This document shows, in pieces, positions 38,532-49,170 of a stretch of DNA of 64,000 bases. Each line of letters starts with the position of its first letter. The stretch's first letter is position 1. The stretch is from Anthoceros angustus. Its lineage: Eukaryota; Streptophyta; Anthocerotopsida; Anthocerotales; Anthocerotaceae. The translations under genes and the position numbers were made by a program. The DNA lies in the NCBI GenBank assembly GCA_010909165.1, contig MU008169.1, forward strand, positions 1,860,001-1,924,000, in the 5' to 3' direction. The notes under the pieces are model-generated. The model did not search any database, was not told the DNA's origin, and saw nothing but the letters and a program-made list of their open reading frames with translations.

Positions 38532-41500
38532 ATGGGCGCCTTCAAGAATCTCAATCTGGGCGCGCCTGCCCCCAGGCCTGCCGACCACTACGGGAATGGG
38601 GGCCCAGGAGCCTGGGCTCCTGCCCCTGGGATGCACGGCTTTGCTCCCCATCACGCTCCAGCTCCAGCTCCCGCTCCAGCTCCAGCTCCAGCTCCTCGTC
38701 CTTACCCCGCCCACGTTCCAGCTCCAGCTCCAGCTCCAGCCCCAGCCCCAGCCCCTTCGTATGCTCCAGCTCCATCCTACGCTCCAGCCGCTCCTGTTCC
38801 GGTTCCACCTTTTCACGCTCTGGCTCCGGCTGCACCTGCGGCACCTCCTGCTGCTGCTGCTGCCGCTCCTGCCAAGGAGAAATTCAGGCTCAAGAATTTG
38901 TTTAAGAAGAAGGGGAGCAAGGCGGGATCGGAGGGCCCGGGGTACGAGAAGCAGGCTGCGGCGGATGGGTATGGTGGGCAGAGGCAGGCCGAGGCCCAAG
39001 GGGGGTACAGGGGGCCTGGGGATGCGATTGCGCCAGGTGGGTTTGATCCTGGGCCGGAGGATGCTGTTCCGCCGGAGGAACTGATGTGCCCCATCTCGAT
39101 GCTGCTCATGGCGGAGCCGGTGACGGTGTCCTCAGGGGTGGCGTACGAGAAGCGCTGCTTCGAGGCCTGGTTCCAGGCAGGCCAGCGCTACTGCCTCAGG
39201 ACGAACATCCCCATGGAGACCAGCGTTTGCATCCCCAACATCGGGGTGGCCAAGCAGATTGCCCGCTGGTGCCAGGAGCATCAGAGGGGGTTTCCATTGC
39301 CTCCTACCCCGGAGGTCGCGGCTCTGTATGTGCGCAGGGTTTTGCAGCAGCAAGGCGCCCATGTTCCTCCTCCGGGGCCTGGGTTTGGAGGTGGGTCGTT
39401 GCACAAGGGGCATGGGGGGAATGGATATGGGAATGGTGGGAATGGGTATGGGAATGGTGGGAATGGGTATGGGAATGGTGGGAATGGGTATGGGAATGGG
39501 TATGAGCGTGGGGATGGATATGGTGCTGAGTATGCTGGTGCCGGAAATGGGGCAGGGGAGGCAGTGGGAAGTGGGTGTGAGGAGCAGAATGGAGATCTCG
39601 ACGTAGGGGAGGATGCGTATCCGGTGGGTGAGGATCCGTATCCGGTGGGTGAGGCTCCCGATGTGTATATGCCTTCTGCTGGTGTGGGAGTTTCTGACAG
39701 GCACCAGTACCAGCATAGCAGGAGGGGTTCCTCTTCCAGCGACCATGCCAGCACCTCTCGGGCGGGTAAGGAGTATTGGGGGTCAGATTCTAGTGGGGAG
39801 GTGCACAGGCCCTGGGCTGCCAGCTCCAGGCCTGGGAGTAGCGGTGGTGCAAGGCCAGGGAGTAGCGGTGGTGCAAGGCCAGGGAGTAGCGGTGGTGCAA
39901 GGCCAGCGAGTAGCAGTGGTGGAAGGCCGTGGAGTGCAGGAGCAGCAGTTGCTGCTGACGGATTCAGGGTGGTAGTGCCCCCTTCCGTCGGTGAGGGAGT
40001 TCCTACTTTGGCATCCAGATCGACACCAGGTTCAGGACCTCCTTCTGGATCTTTCCCGGACATGGGAGGGAACCAGTATGTTGAGAAGTATGGGGTTGCC
40101 TCTGAGGGGCCCTATTCGGGACCCCCACCACCTGCAGGACTGGTTCCAGCTTCGTTCCAGTACCCTTCCAGCGGGCAGCATGGGGAAGGGTTCAGTGGAG
40201 GGCTGTATTCGGGCGCACCTTCTGAATCTTTGGCCCACTCAGAGAGGGTGGAGGTTGTGCCTGCTTCTGAGGAACCATCGCTACAAGCACCATCTGAAAC
40301 GTTTTCCGACTTGCCAAAGGCAGACAATGCTGTGGATGTTAGTGAGCTTGCTGTTGATGATGATGGCGGAACTGGTTCCCGACCTCATGATTTTCCTGTG
40401 GCCGAGCCTTACCTGCCATCAAGCCCACATTCTGATTCCTCGTCAGGCCTACACTCTGCTTCCTCATCTGGCCCACACTCTTCTTCCTCATCAGGCCCAC
40501 ACTCTGCTTCCTCATCTGGACCGCAGTCAGGGCCTTCTTCTGGATCCTTCCCTGCAGTCTTACCTGTAGTGCAGGCTGTGGAGCAGATTTCTAGTGACGA
40601 GGCAAGGATGACAGCACAGGTAGCATCGAAGCCTCCGCGCAGCAATCTTCTTGTCCACTCCACTTCGTGGACACCTGGTGGCAGCAGTCATGAAGCTGTT
40701 GCTGCTGTTGCTGCTGCTGGTCTTCCTCTGAGTTTGAAAACTGTTCCATCATCTTACTCTGGTGAAAGGCGCCCTCCTCAGGGAATTCCGGAAGAGACAC
40801 GGCCAAGTTCGCAAGCGGCACCGCATTTTGAACCATCTGTGAGGTCTGAAGCAGGCACAAATCTTGAATATCTGGTGGACAAGCTGTATTCTAAGTACCC
40901 CAAGGAGCAAGATGAAGCTGCAGCTGAAATTAGGAAGCTCACACGAGACAGCACAGAGAACAGATTAGCCCTGTGCCACGGAGACCTGGCTGAGAAGGTT
41001 CTTGGTGGATTGATGGAACTTCTGCAATCTCGTCATCAAGCGGTGCAGGTCAACTCAGTAGCTGCAGTCATGAATCTGTCTTTAGAAAGGGAGAACAAGC
41101 TGAAGATTGCTAGGGCTGGTGTAATACCTCACCTGATTGAGGTTCTGAGGGGCAGTGGGGAGGCCCAGGAAATAGCTGCTGGGGCCATTTTCAGCCTGGC
41201 CTTGAACGAGGAAAATAGGATGCCTATCGGTGTGCTTGGAGCCATTCCTCACCTAATGCAACTCTTACGAGTTGGTCGGGGTGGTGCACGAAGAGATGCT
41301 GCAATGGCACTCTACCACCTCTCTTTTGTCCAGATGAATCGCAGCAAGCTTGTCAGGGCTGGCGGGGTCAACATTCTCATGGGCCTCGCTCAGGAGCAGC
41401 AAAGTGATCTAGTCAGCAGGGCACTGCTGATCCTGAGCCACCTTGCTCTCATTCCAGAGGGCAGAGCTGCCTTGTCAGAGATGAGCAACGTTTCGATTCT

Positions 41501-41840
41501 TGTGGAACTACTGAAGGCCCCCATCAATGCGGAAGCTGGAGAAGATGTCCGACCACAGAACTGGGCTGAAGTCAGAGAGCATGCGGCGGCAGCCTTATTC
41601 CAACTTTCCAATAACAATCTGAGATTCAGGTCCCAGGTGGCACAGACAGACGCAGAGGAGCGTTTAATTGTTCTTGCTAGCACTGGTACGACTCGAGCCA
41701 GGACGAAAGCGTCAGCTCTTCTCAACATCCTAAAAGAGACTCCTACCAATGAAGGACAGGAACCTGCCTACCCATTTCGCGGCAGACAAACCAGGCCGGA
41801 CTTGGACCAAGATCAGGCACCGTCTTCGGCTTTGTTTTGA
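38532..41840 (+). CDS. U-box / ARM-repeat E3 ubiquitin ligase (PUB type)
   Basis: Intronless, 1102 residues. Start ATG 38532 has good context (GCGGCCATGGGC); the open frame extends further 5' without an ATG. The N-terminus is Pro/Ala-rich low complexity. The U-box lies at about residues 181-255 (PPEELMCPISMLLMAEPVTV...YEKRCFEAWF...NIGVAKQIARWCQEH), the E2-binding fold of plant PUB ligases. A long disordered middle has three in-frame tandem repeats: GNGGNGY units (39414-39500), PGSSGGAR units (39834-39905) and SSSGPHSA units (40430-40525). The C-terminal ARM repeats start near residue 776 (LVDKLYSKYPKEQDEAAAEI, AVQVNSVAAVMNLSLERENK, GVIPHLIEVLRGSGEAQEIA, GAIPHLMQLL). It resembles the PUB38/39-like class but is much longer because of the low-complexity middle. 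The substrate is unknown. Confidence 0.9.
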   Translation: MGAFKNLNLGAPAPRPADHYGNGGPGAWAPAPGMHGFAPHHAPAPAPAPAPAPAPRPYPAHVPAPAPAPAPAPAPSYAPAPSYAPAAPVPVPPFHALAPAAPAAPPAAAAAAPAKEKFRLKNLFKKKGSKAGSEGPGYEKQAAADGYGGQRQAEAQGGYRGPGDAIAPGGFDPGPEDAVPPEELMCPISMLLMAEPVTVSSGVAYEKRCFEAWFQAGQRYCLRTNIPMETSVCIPNIGVAKQIARWCQEHQRGFPLPPTPEVAALYVRRVLQQQGAHVPPPGPGFGGGSLHKGHGGNGYGNGGNGYGNGGNGYGNGGNGYGNGYERGDGYGAEYAGAGNGAGEAVGSGCEEQNGDLDVGEDAYPVGEDPYPVGEAPDVYMPSAGVGVSDRHQYQHSRRGSSSSDHASTSRAGKEYWGSDSSGEVHRPWAASSRPGSSGGARPGSSGGARPGSSGGARPASSSGGRPWSAGAAVAADGFRVVVPPSVGEGVPTLASRSTPGSGPPSGSFPDMGGNQYVEKYGVASEGPYSGPPPPAGLVPASFQYPSSGQHGEGFSGGLYSGAPSESLAHSERVEVVPASEEPSLQAPSETFSDLPKADNAVDVSELAVDDDGGTGSRPHDFPVAEPYLPSSPHSDSSSGLHSASSSGPHSSSSSGPHSASSSGPQSGPSSGSFPAVLPVVQAVEQISSDEARMTAQVASKPPRSNLLVHSTSWTPGGSSHEAVAAVAAAGLPLSLKTVPSSYSGERRPPQGIPEETRPSSQAAPHFEPSVRSEAGTNLEYLVDKLYSKYPKEQDEAAAEIRKLTRDSTENRLALCHGDLAEKVLGGLMELLQSRHQAVQVNSVAAVMNLSLERENKLKIARAGVIPHLIEVLRGSGEAQEIAAGAIFSLALNEENRMPIGVLGAIPHLMQLLRVGRGGARRDAAMALYHLSFVQMNRSKLVRAGGVNILMGLAQEQQSDLVSRALLILSHLALIPEGRAALSEMSNVSILVELLKAPINAEAGEDVRPQNWAEVREHAAAALFQLSNNNLRFRSQVAQTDAEERLIVLASTGTTRARTKASALLNILKETPTNEGQEPAYPFRGRQTRPDLDQDQAPSSALF

Positions 41841-42210
41841 TGTCTACTATCTGTTTTTGTGTACAGGTCCAGCTCCTGACCGGAGGTCTGTAAAACTTCT
41901 TCTCGTCTGAAGTCATTGCAGTGAACAGGCTGGCAAACCTCTCCAGATCTCTTTTCTTTCTTAGCCATCAGAGAAACCTATACGATTTTCTGGTTTTCAC
42001 TCGTTTGGTTTTGCTGTATATCAAAGTGAGCCGTATATGGTCCTTAGACATGAGCATTCTCTCCCCTATTCAGTGTCTGTGTTGCTGACATTTGAACAAG
42101 TATTGAACAATACGCATAAGTTTTCAGTGCCCCTTGCATCTGAACTAATATAGTAACTGTACCATTTGAGCCCTCTTGGAGGGCTATCACATTACCTTGA
42201 GGCAACTATG
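41841..42210. other. Convergent 3' UTR region
   Basis: Between two convergent genes (U-box ligase, plus; inhibitor A, minus). Nothing else is seen. Confidence 0.5.
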
Positions 42211-42936
42211 CTATCCAATTCTGGGAACCTGGGCTACTTGGCCTCTTTTGTCAACATCTAAGAATACCCGATTGTTTCTCAAATCCTGAATGCGATAGAA
42301 CCCAGCTGGACCGTAGATAACTTCTATTCCAATCACTTCCGTCAATATGGTTTTAATAGCCTGCTGGTAGTCCACACCAAGAAGTTCTGGCCATCCGGGG
42401 TTCACACCTACGAGCAATGATCCACAACAAGGAATACTTCAGATACAGATACATAAATCACACAAGGTAACAACAGGGGAACGTCAGCACTATAGGAGGA
42501 AGCGAGCCTTACGGTTCGGGTGCCACTGGCCACGCGCAGGAATCTGATAGATGAAGCCATTGCTGTCTGTGTAAAGCCAAACCTCATCATCGTGCTTGTA
42601 CGGGTTGACGGTTATGGCGGAAATTCCGCTCTTAGGTGACCAAACAGTCGCGTTTTCGTCCGCCAAGTGAACCCTCACCTCGTCTCCCAACATGTACTGA
42701 TACTCTGGCCAAGCATCCTTAGCGTCTCCTGCAAACACAGACACGAGCTCAGTGTCAGCTCCTCCTCCGCGGATGTACGAATCGTTCCGACGTTCTCCGT
42801 TTTCCACAGTTTCTGACATACCACGACTTGTGAACGCTGCCATGGTGGTAGCCTGCAGCGACAACAGTGCGGCTAACGCCAGGTACGCAGAAAGGAAAAG
42901 TCGGTGTCTAAAATTCCTGCTCCCTGCGCCTTCCAT
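42211..42936 (-). CDS. Secreted potato-inhibitor-I family protein, copy A
   Basis: Exons 42936-42822, 42728-42513, 42407-42211 (GT-AG, each junction after one base of a codon); 175 residues. Exon 1 encodes MEGAGSRNF and a signal peptide (LFLSAYLALAALLSL). Exon 3 is a potato inhibitor I (PR-6, chymotrypsin inhibitor 2-like) domain: GWPELLGVDYQQAIKTIL...NNRVFLDVDKRGQVAQVPRIG. Exon 2 (DAWPEYQYMLGDEV...EVWLYTDSNGFIYQIPARG) has the same WPE...V(W)(I/L)..D..G.(V/I)..(I/V)P..G spacing and looks like a second, diverged inhibitor domain. The family blocks serine proteases through an exposed loop. Aligned to the CI-2 loop (M|E), the scissile P1 residue here is Q (IQ|D). Likely secreted defence protein. 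Confidence 0.85.
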
Positions 42937-43329
42937 CTTTGGGGACTCTGCATCCACAATCACAAATCAAGTAGTGTGACCTTTCCTTCGCATTCTAGCA
43001 CAGATCGTGAAGGTTTCTTCGTACCGTGGGTCGGCGCCCGCGCAATCAAGCCTGCAGGCAAATTCTTGGAACAATTAGTGGGATGGCCAGTGAGAGTGGG
43101 AGGGGCTTAACATTGCTCCGCCTTGTTTCCAGGGCCGAGGAGTCGGATTGACGTGAGACGGGAATGGGATGATGCAGCCTAAGCGAATCCTCGAACTGGG
43201 GGGAACTTTTCTCCATTTCCAATGCATTAGTTAGGTACTGTAAGATTATTCCACATGATTAAAATTATGATAATTCACAGTGTGTCGGAGACAACTTAGG
43301 GATTCCGGTTATGAACCCCGGCACAGGCT

Positions 43330-44506
43330 CTAACCAATTTTTGGAACTAAGGCAACATTTCCGTCCTTGTCAATATCCAGGAACACGCGGTCCAGCCTAT
43401 AGTCGCGCGTGCGAGGGAATCCTTTTGGCCCATAGTGCACGGTTACTCCAATCACTTCCTTCAAGATGGCTTTTGTGGCGTCCAGGTAATTCACGCCCAC
43501 GAGCTCTACCCACCCGGGATCCACGCCTGCAAAGTGCAAACGTGCAAGGATTGGTGAGGCACTATCAAATCAATTCAAACAAATGGCTAGTGCAAACGTG
43601 CAAGGATTGGTGATGCACTATCAAATCAATTCAAACACATCGAAAGTGCAAACGTTCAAGGGTTGGTGATGCACTATCAAATCAATTGAAACAAATGGCT
43701 AGTGCAAACATGCAAGGATTGGTGATGCACAATCAAATCAATTCGAGCAAATGGCAAGTGCAAAAATTGGTGATGCGCCATCGATCAATTCAAACAAATG
43801 GCAATAGCGATCGTGCAAGGATTGCTGATGCACTATCATTCAATCCAAACAAATGGCAAGTGCAAGCATTCTCCGAGACAACCCGGACACAGGTTGGTGA
43901 AGTTTGCATATCAAATTGCAGACAGAAACCCTGGGCTCGGGCATATTTCCATTGCTACAAGCAACGGACCACTCCTCATGTCAGCGACCCCAGTGCAATG
44001 TTGATTTAACAGACGAGAAAGTTGCGAATGGCTTACGATTAAAGTGGAAGAGCCCGCGCTTCGGAATCTGGTAGACGAGGCCATCATAATCAGTGTAGAT
44101 CCAGACAGATTTCTCACTGCCGGAGAAGAAAGGGGGAGACTGGCTCGGGCTCGGTCCCCAGACAAACACGAAATCTACAAGCCCGCTGGTCCGGATCTCG
44201 TCCGCAACTTCTGTTGCGTTGGGAGCAAAATAGTACTCAGGCCAGGCATCCTTCACCACGCCTGCAGGCATCAAAATCCGTTGAAAATGTCCGTGTTGCG
44301 CAAGCAAAGATTTCTGACTAGAAATCACAATCTGGAACATTTGTCTCAAGCCGAAAAATCTGATCCATCTGGCGGAAGAGGTAGCAGATCAAACCTGACT
44401 CTCTATTGTACTTCGCCCGCTTTGCCATTACGGCGGTGAGCGGAGATGACAACACCGCCAGAACGAGCAAGCTCCAGATGAGCCTCGTCGCCTTCACTCC
44501 CTCCAT
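43330..44506 (-). CDS. Secreted potato-inhibitor-I family protein, copy B
   Basis: Exons 44506-44395, 44261-44037, 43526-43330; 177 residues, same three-exon plan and phases as copies A and C. Signal peptide MEGVKATRLIWSLLVLAVLS. Diverged first domain: KDAWPEYYFAPNATEV...SVWIYTDYDGLVYQIPKRG. Second, canonical domain: GWVELVGVNYLDATKAILKE...DYRLDRVFLDIDKDGNVALV ending VPKIG. The inferred P1 residue is R (TR|DYR), which would favour trypsin-like proteases. Intron 2 (510 bp) is swollen by a minisatellite. Confidence 0.85.
43526..43870. repeat. ~56-65-bp minisatellite inside intron 2 of inhibitor copy B
   Basis: About five copies of a unit containing GTGCAAACGTGCAAGGATTG, GTGATGCACTATCAAATCAA and TTCAAACAAATGGC, starting at the splice-acceptor side. 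The homologous intron of copy C has a single unit (about 45531-45560). Confidence 0.85.
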
Positions 44507-45330
44507 GCTGCCTCCCACGTCGGAACGAAAACGCACAAGATTTCGCAAACGCAAAGCAGCGGATCCTGTGCTTGCAAGACAGGAAGAAGCCTTCCCCATT
44601 TATACCGCTGAGATGCGGAAGCGGTCGCCGTGGTCTGAACACCCCGCAGACATGGCCGCCCACCGACGACGGCTGGGAAGCTTCCCGGCAGGGAATTTGC
44701 GAAAACGGCAAAAGGTTCCAGCAAAGCTCGGCGCTAGCAAACGTCCGGCGTGTGGACTCGTCAGCTCAATGTACATATCCAGTGTGGCGCCGACACGTCC
44801 ATACATACTGTATACATTATGTACGTCCGTGTACGATACTGTACCCAAAGTGCGGGCTGCATCCTTTATGTTGTCGGACAGTGCCGTGTCGATAATGTGG
44901 ATAAAAAAGTCTGGACATTTTAGTGAATTCCGGCACGCCAAATTCTAACAACAATTTCGATGTATCAGATCTTGCAGGATAGAAAAAGAAAAAGAAAAAA
45001 AACAAAAACGGCCTCCACTTCTCTGCGCCGTGGCATCGATCGAGGTGAAGGTCTCCTCCTGAACCTTCACATAAGCAGGCGTTGGGACATAATCACAAAC
45101 CACATCATTGTTTGAATTTGGTCGTTTCCGTGGCCAAGGTGCGCATGTAGCCGGATTGACGTGGGAGGGGAATGGGATGATGCAGCGAATCGTCGAACTG
45201 GTAGGTGGAACATCTCCATTTCCAATGGACTCAATAGGTAGTGTAACATTATTCCACATAATTTACATTATGATAATGAACCTCAGTGTGTGCCGGGGAC
45301 AACTTATTCCGGTTCACACCGCCTCAGGCT

Positions 45331-46187
45331 CTAACCAATTCTTGGAACTAAAGCAACATTTCCGGCCTTGTCAAGGTCCAGGAACACGCGATCCAGTCTA
45401 AAGTCTTCGGTGCGAGGGAATCCTTGGGGCCCATACTGCACCGTGACTCCAATCACTTCCTCCAAGATGGCTTTCGTAGCGTCAAGGTAATTCACTCCAA
45501 CGAGCTCTCTCCACCCGGGATCCACGCCTGCGAAGTGCAAACAAATGGCGAGTACAGACATTGTTAGAGTCTTCGCAGAGACAATCCGGACACAGGTTGG
45601 TGCGGCTTGCATATCAGAAATTGCAGACAGAAACCTCTGGTCCCGGACATTTTCCAATTGCTACAACTAACGGACCGCTTCTCGCACGTGAGCGACCCTA
45701 GCGCAATGTTGATTTGATAAACGAGCAAGATGCGAATGGCTTACGATTGAAGTGGAAGAGTCCGCGCTTCGGAATCTGGTAGACGGATCCCTCATAGTCA
45801 GTGTAGATCCAGACAGAATTCTCCGTGCCGGGGAAGAAGGGGGGGGACTGGCTCGGGCTCGGTCCCCAGACAAACACGAAATCTGCAAGCCCGCTGGCCT
45901 GGATCTCTTCCAAAACTTCTGTTCCGTTGGGAGCAAAATAATACTCAGGCCAGGCATCCTTCGCCACGCCTGCAGGCATCAAAGCCCGATTGTACCTAAC
46001 ACTGATTAGGTGTCCGTGTTGCACACAAGCAACGATTTAATGTCTGGCATGTCTCAAGCCCAAGGTAGCAGATCAAACCTGACTCATTATTGTACGCTGC
46101 CTTCACCATTACGGCAGTGAGCGGAGATAATAAAACAGCCAGAACAAGCAGGCTCGAATTGAGCCTCGTCGCCTTCACTCCTTCCAT
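45331..46187 (-). CDS. Secreted potato-inhibitor-I family protein, copy C
   Basis: Exons 46187-46079, 45969-45745, 45527-45331; 176 residues. It is nearly identical in plan to copy B, and upstream and downstream flanks are also shared (for example CGGATTGACGTGGGAGGGGA near 45154 and a related stretch near 43146), so B and C arose from a segmental duplication of about 2 kb. Signal peptide MEGVKATRLNSSLLVLAVLL. First domain KDAWPEYYFAPNGTEVLEEI; second domain GWRELVGVNYLDATKAILEE...DFRLDRVFLDLDKAGNVALV ending VPRIG. The inferred P1 residue is E (TE|DFR), unlike copies A (Q) and B (R). Confidence 0.85.
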
Positions 46188-46853
46188 GCTGCGTCTCACG
46201 TTCGAACCTGACACAAGATGGAACGAAAACAGAACGCAAAGCAGCGGGTCCTGTGCATGCAAGACAGGAAGAAGCCTTCCCCAATTTGTACCGCTGAGAT
46301 GCGGAAGCGGTCGCCTGAATCTGGACAACCATTTTCAGGCATGGCCGCCTGCCGACAACCTGAGAAGCTTCTCAAGCAGGATGTTCGGCGAGACGGCGAA
46401 GGTTCCGGCCCGAGCGTGGCAAGGCTCGGCGCTAGCAAACAAGCCGTAATGTAGACTCGGGTCATCTCAATAATGCCAGCACATCAAGTAGGGCGACGAC
46501 GCGTACATACCGCGTACATTCGTATAGGCAACGAGAGCAGCCGATCCCGGCATGACTCGTCTTGTTAGACATTGGAGTACCTATCCACATATGATACAAA
46601 ATTCCGGCCATTTTAGTGAATTCCGGCAGGCCAAATGCCGATCACCTACATTGAGAAGGCTTGCTCTATGATTAAATCTGGCTGGGACAGAATACAGTAA
46701 TGGGAAGGGCTCAGCCCCCTTCTCTACAATGCTTGAAGGGGGGACCTGCTAAGTTCGAGGGGAACGAAGTCGAGGAGGAACACTTCAAGGTCTGGAGAAC
46801 CGACATGTTTATGGTACAGAGAAAGTGAAAAAGACAAACAGGTGATAGCTCAC

Positions 46854-48833
46854 TCACCTGCCATCAAGGAGCTCCACACTGAGATATTCCTTTCTGCAAG
46901 ATGACACACAGCTGGGGATGCCTGGTGGAGATGCCAGTTCCAGGGTACCTCTGCTTCCGAAGACGTAAGCTCGAGGGCTGTCGTGATTCGACCTGGGAGT
47001 GAGCAGGGGCAGTGGCCGGTCTGGCATCTCTGGAATGGCCATATCCCCTTCCAGTATTCTGAGAACGTCCCGCATTCTGGGTCTAAAGGCTACCAGAGGA
47101 TGTGCACAGAGGATGCTGATTCTGACGAATCTTTCCAAATCGTCCTTGGGGGTGGAGGCTTGGATCCTCTCGTCGACAATGTCTTCGAGTCTGCTGTCCT
47201 TGAGTAGTGCCCAGGCCCAGTCCACAATCAGCTTCATCTCAGGTAACTCGGACCCAGTGTCCAGTGCTTTGCGTCCACTTATCAGCTCCAGAAGAACAAC
47301 TCCAAAGCTGTACACATCCCCCTTCTCAGTGATCCTCCCGTACAGAGCGTACTCAGGGGCAACATACCCATATGTGCCTGCTACACTGCCTTCCTTGCCA
47401 GTTGCAGTTGCCAGCTCTGTTATGGTCTTTGCCAGACCGAAGTCTGCCACATGGGCTTCAAGTGATGCATCCAGGAGGATGTTGCTGGACTTGATGTCTC
47501 TGTGGATGATGGCAGGCTGCATATCATCGTGCAAATAGGCAATGCCTTTGGCCATACCAAAGGCAATCTTCCTTCTTGCTTGCCAAGTGAGGACAGGCTT
47601 GATGCCGTAAAAGAGATAGTCATATAAACTGCCGTTGGCCATGTACTCGTAGATGAGCAGGCGCTGGTGGCCATCTGTGGGGGTGCTGGCAATGCAGCAC
47701 CCTCTCAAAACCACCAGGTTGCGGTGACGCACACTGTTGATTCTCTCCACCTCACTCCGGAAGTCTGCATCCGTCTCTGGAGAGCAGTTCTTGAATCTCT
47801 TCACTGCGACCTCCATTCCAAGATCATCCATGTACCCTTTGTAAACCTTCCCAAATCCCCCCTCCCCAATGAGGTGCTTGTCAGAAAAGTTTTTGGTGAC
47901 AGCCTTGATATCATCAAAGTTGAACCACACCAAGCCCATGTTGGGTCTCAGCATCCTGCTGTTTCTGTCGAGGAAGCTCTGGTGAATGGCTCGTCTACGC
48001 CTCCGCCACCAGTAATAGAAGGCAAATGCCACGGCAAGGCTGAAAGCCAGTATGATTCCTGCACCAAGACTGACATCCAAGACTATATGGCGACTTTTCT
48101 CGGTGCTCAACGCAACTGTCACCCCCAGAATACACTCAGCAGCCCCGGGGTCAGATGGGCCCTTCACATTAGCCACTCCAGCTGAATAAATTACCACAAA
48201 AGGAAGACATCTATTAGATGGAGTAGCATTCAGCTGCAACACAGCAACAGCCATGTCCGAATTGCAACCCCTGCAGTTTGCAAGGTCCAGCAAATCCCCA
48301 TTGCAGCTTTTCTTCAACGCGGAAGTATCCACTCTCGCCTCAAAGTCACCTGTCCTCAAAATCCCTTGACACAAACTGGGACCCTGTGTGAAGGGAGCTG
48401 CGGTAGGAAAACATTGTGGAACAATGTTCGGCAACAGCCCTTGACTCTGAAGCTTGGAGTCAAAGCCTTCCACACAAGCTTGGGCATTTTCTCCGCCAGG
48501 CACCTCGAAGTTACCAGATTTCTTCAAATACAAAGAAGTCACCAGCCCAAACCTGGACAACAGCGACTCGCAACAGGTGGATGTGTTGTTGGGCTCCAAG
48601 GTTCCCAGACAGTTCTGCATGGGTCTTGGGTACCCATCCAGCACACTGAAATCCAAAGGGCAAGACGCATCCAACAAAGCCCTAGTCCCGCCTCTGCGCT
48701 CATTCAGGCCCCTCCCCCTCCCCCTGCTCCCAGCTGGAAGCTGGCTAGGTCCCCTTACGCATGTTGCCAGCTCCGCCCGCAGCAGCACGGCCACTATCGC
48801 CCACCATCGCAAAAGTGCACCCACTTTCCCCAT
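46854..48833 (-). CDS. SPARK-domain receptor-like kinase (At1g11050-like)
   Basis: Intronless, 659 residues from ATG 48833 (48845 is an alternative). Signal peptide MGKVGALLRWWAIVAVLL. The extracellular SPARK domain (about 58-240) has paired cysteines (CPLDFSVL, STCCESLLSRFG, C.GCNSDMAVAVLQL, IYSAGVANVKGP, AAECILGVT). The transmembrane helix is at about 252-275 (VSLGAGIILAFSLAVAFAFY), then a basic stop RRRRR. The kinase starts near 318: GEGGFGKV, VAVKRF, HRDIKSSNILL, DFGLA, GTYGYVAPEYAL. An active RD kinase of the class of the Arabidopsis receptor-like kinase At1g11050, on the plasma membrane. The ligand is unknown. Confidence 0.92.
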   Translation of the reverse strand: MGKVGALLRWWAIVAVLLRAELATCVRGPSQLPAGSRGRGRGLNERRGGTRALLDASCPLDFSVLDGYPRPMQNCLGTLEPNNTSTCCESLLSRFGLVTSLYLKKSGNFEVPGGENAQACVEGFDSKLQSQGLLPNIVPQCFPTAAPFTQGPSLCQGILRTGDFEARVDTSALKKSCNGDLLDLANCRGCNSDMAVAVLQLNATPSNRCLPFVVIYSAGVANVKGPSDPGAAECILGVTVALSTEKSRHIVLDVSLGAGIILAFSLAVAFAFYYWWRRRRRAIHQSFLDRNSRMLRPNMGLVWFNFDDIKAVTKNFSDKHLIGEGGFGKVYKGYMDDLGMEVAVKRFKNCSPETDADFRSEVERINSVRHRNLVVLRGCCIASTPTDGHQRLLIYEYMANGSLYDYLFYGIKPVLTWQARRKIAFGMAKGIAYLHDDMQPAIIHRDIKSSNILLDASLEAHVADFGLAKTITELATATGKEGSVAGTYGYVAPEYALYGRITEKGDVYSFGVVLLELISGRKALDTGSELPEMKLIVDWAWALLKDSRLEDIVDERIQASTPKDDLERFVRISILCAHPLVAFRPRMRDVLRILEGDMAIPEMPDRPLPLLTPRSNHDSPRAYVFGSRGTLELASPPGIPSCVSSCRKEYLSVELLDGR

Positions 48834-49060
48834 TTCGGATAGCATCGGCCTAAAGCAAATGCAAATCAAGCTGTTCCGGCACCCACATCTCACCTCGCAG
48901 AAACCCAAGACCCACAATCACAAGCACATGGTCGTCAGCCGTCATCAGAACAGATAAAAGATCTCTGGGCAACATATCATGGCACCAGACCCGGCAGAGG
49001 GGTAGCTCTGGCATACAGCTACCAGAGAAGGTCTGCACTGCATCTTCTAGCTCACCTGTC

Positions 49061-49170
49061 CTTTCACATGAAACTTTTTTTTTGGGAGACTTTATTATGA
49101 AAAAGAGATGGAAAACCAGGAGAGGGGGGCCTGAGCAGGCACCAGACCATGGGGGACTTTCACATGAAAC
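49061..49170 (-). mobile_element. 82-bp retroposon insertion with 14-bp target-site duplication
   Basis: CTTTCACATGAAAC is present at 49061-49074 and 49157-49170. Between them (49075-49156), on the minus strand, the insert reads GGTTTTCCATCTCTTTTTCA then TAATAAAGTCTCCC and a run of nine A. The tail matches the copies at 24.8, 30.9 and 62.9 kb. A target-site duplication plus a poly-A end show retroposition by LINE machinery. Confidence 0.92.

Noticed and set aside
37748-38999. Overlapping GC-rich frames upstream of and over the start of the U-box gene
   Set aside because: No motif, mutually overlapping on both strands; explained by high GC and the Pro/Ala repeat.
39132-40063. Minus-strand proline-rich frames opposite the U-box linker
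   Set aside because: Antisense of Gly/Asn and Ser/Gly repeats.
43526-43870. Regular ~60-bp repeats considered as a CRISPR-type array
   Set aside because: No spacer/repeat distinction; the whole unit is repeated, inside a plant intron.
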